A DNA stretch of 64,000 bases from Taklimakanibacter sp050251035 (GTDB lineage: Bacteria; Pseudomonadota; Alphaproteobacteria; Rhizobiales; Aestuariivirgaceae), in NCBI GenBank assembly GCA_050251035.1, contig JBFWNN010000004.1:1-64000 (forward strand), given 5' to 3'. Within the stretch, counting starts at the first letter, position 1. Every line of letters begins with the position of its first letter. Below are positions 63,236-64,000 of this stretch, one piece after another. Under the pieces are notes generated by a model. The model did not search any database, was not told the DNA's origin, and saw nothing but the letters and a program-made list of their open reading frames with translations. The translations under genes were made by a program, and so were the position numbers.

Positions 63236-64000
63236 ATGCGCCTCCTGTTTCTCGGCGATGTCGTCGGCCGCACCGGCCGTGAGGCGGTGGCGCGCGTTCT
63301 GCCGCCGCTGCGCGAGCGCCATGCGCTCGATCTCGTCGTCATCAACGGCGAGAACGCGGCGCACGGCTTCGGCATCACCGAGGACATCTATCAAGGCCTC
63401 GTCGATGCCGGCGCCGACGTGGTGACGCTCGGCAACCACTCCTTCGACCAGCGCGAGGCGCTGGTCTTCATCGAGCGCGTGCCCAATATGCTCCGCCCAC
63501 TGAATTATCCGCCGGGCGTGCCCGGCAAAGGCGTCGGCGTCTTCACGACGAAGGCCCAAGGGCGCGTGCTGGTGATGAACATCATGGGCCGGGTGATGAT
63601 CGAGCCGCAGCTCGACGATCCGTTCCGCGCCGTCGATCGCGAGCTCGATCTGTGCCGGCTGGGCCGGGATTGCGATGCGGCGATCATCGATTTCCACGCC
63701 GAGGCGACGTCGGAGAAGATGGCCTTCGGCCACTATGTCGACGGGCGCGCGAGCCTGGTCGTCGGCACCCACACGCATGTGCCGACCGCCGACCATCAGA
63801 TCCTGAAGGGCGGCACTGCCTATATGAGCGATGCCGGCATGTGCGGCGACTATGATTCGGTCATCGGCATGGACAAGGACGAGCCTCTGACGCGCTTCAC
63901 CCGCAAATTGCCGGTCGAGCGCATGCGCCCGGCGGAGGGCGAGGCGACGGTGTCGGGCGTGGCGGTCGAGACCGACGATCAGACCGGTCTCGCCGTCAAG
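63236..64000 (+). CDS. YmdB-type metallophosphoesterase (TIGR00282), 3' end cut
   Basis: The first 255 residues of a calcineurin-like phosphoesterase of the YmdB family; the frame runs off the window without a stop, and the family is about 270 residues. The metal motifs are MRLLFLGDVVGRTGREAVAR, VVINGENAAHGFGI near residue 36, VTLGNHSFDQREAL near 64 and VVGTHTHVPTADHQ near 176. Relatives hydrolyse 2',3'-cyclic nucleotides. It starts 31 bases after the ygfA stop. Confidence 0.9.
   Translation, partial: MRLLFLGDVVGRTGREAVARVLPPLRERHALDLVVINGENAAHGFGITEDIYQGLVDAGADVVTLGNHSFDQREALVFIERVPNMLRPLNYPPGVPGKGVGVFTTKAQGRVLVMNIMGRVMIEPQLDDPFRAVDRELDLCRLGRDCDAAIIDFHAEATSEKMAFGHYVDGRASLVVGTHTHVPTADHQILKGGTAYMSDAGMCGDYDSVIGMDKDEPLTRFTRKLPVERMRPAEGEATVSGVAVETDDQTGLAVK

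Noticed and set aside
1..64000. CRISPR arrays, tRNA genes and insertion sequences
   Set aside because: No regularly spaced repeats, no cloverleaf-like segments and no transposase-like proteins were seen; only short dispersed palindromes.

Overview
The window is a GC-rich stretch of an alphaproteobacterial chromosome, most likely order Hyphomicrobiales (Rhizobiales). The signs are GapR, RcdA (DUF1465) and TrcR (DUF1013) cell-cycle proteins, an aa3-type cytochrome oxidase subunit IV next to a split pntAA-pntAB-pntB transhydrogenase, DUF1036/1244/1192/4164 genes, and a tkt/DUF4164/zapA/6S RNA/ygfA/ymdB-type block. The species cannot be named. A run of 100 N (42626-42725) is a scaffold gap. No CRISPR array, transposase, rRNA or tRNA was seen.

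Layout. 1-4.1 kb: pyruvate kinase with a DUF1036 partner, an N-formylglutamate amidohydrolase-like gene, DUF1244, GapR and three tiny overlapping ORFs. 4.5-9.9 kb: a YcbB-like L,D-transpeptidase followed by two tandem DUF882 (YcbK/MepK-like) endopeptidase genes. The tandem copies share about 470 bp of identical DNA, and a relic of the transpeptidase 3' end lies between them. 10-18 kb: a sigma-54 response regulator, oligoendopeptidase F, an ABC1/AarF-like kinase and a TPR-CHAT lipoprotein. 18.2-22.3 kb: cytochrome oxidase subunit IV and the pnt operon, with an unknown secreted protein inside it, then a broken phytanoyl-CoA-dioxygenase-like gene. 22.3-27.7 kb: a MotA/OmpA-type motor pair, a small P-loop kinase and an ABC exporter. 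27.8-35.1 kb: rpmE, a SelW-like protein, rcdA, a candidate small RNA, DUF1192, betI-choX, a quinone oxidoreductase and trcR. 35.4-43.6 kb: a VRDHR-repeat secreted protein, an AraC regulator, two SDRs, an MFS permease, a matrixin-type protease, prpE and an inositol-monophosphatase-like gene. 43.9-46.4 kb: rpsU, purEK and two divergent DUF465 genes.

The most striking region is 46.7-55 kb. A TetR regulator, HypB- and HypA-like nickel chaperones and two ureohydrolase-family proteins form a compact minus-strand operon. One ureohydrolase has all six metal ligands and the other has lost four. The operon is divergent from a complete polyamine-type ABC importer, with two near-identical palindromes in the shared control region. 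The arrangement matches Ni-dependent guanidine hydrolase (GdmH) biology and resembles the heteromeric metformin/dimethylguanidine hydrolases. The inferred job is uptake and nickel-dependent hydrolysis of a guanidine-type compound.

55-64 kb holds fba, pgk and tkt (without the expected gap gene between tkt and pgk), DUF4164, zapA, a CGNR-regulator/BKACE pair inserted before a 6S RNA, ygfA, and a YmdB-type phosphoesterase cut by the window end. Several families of short palindromic dispersed repeats occupy the intergenic spaces.
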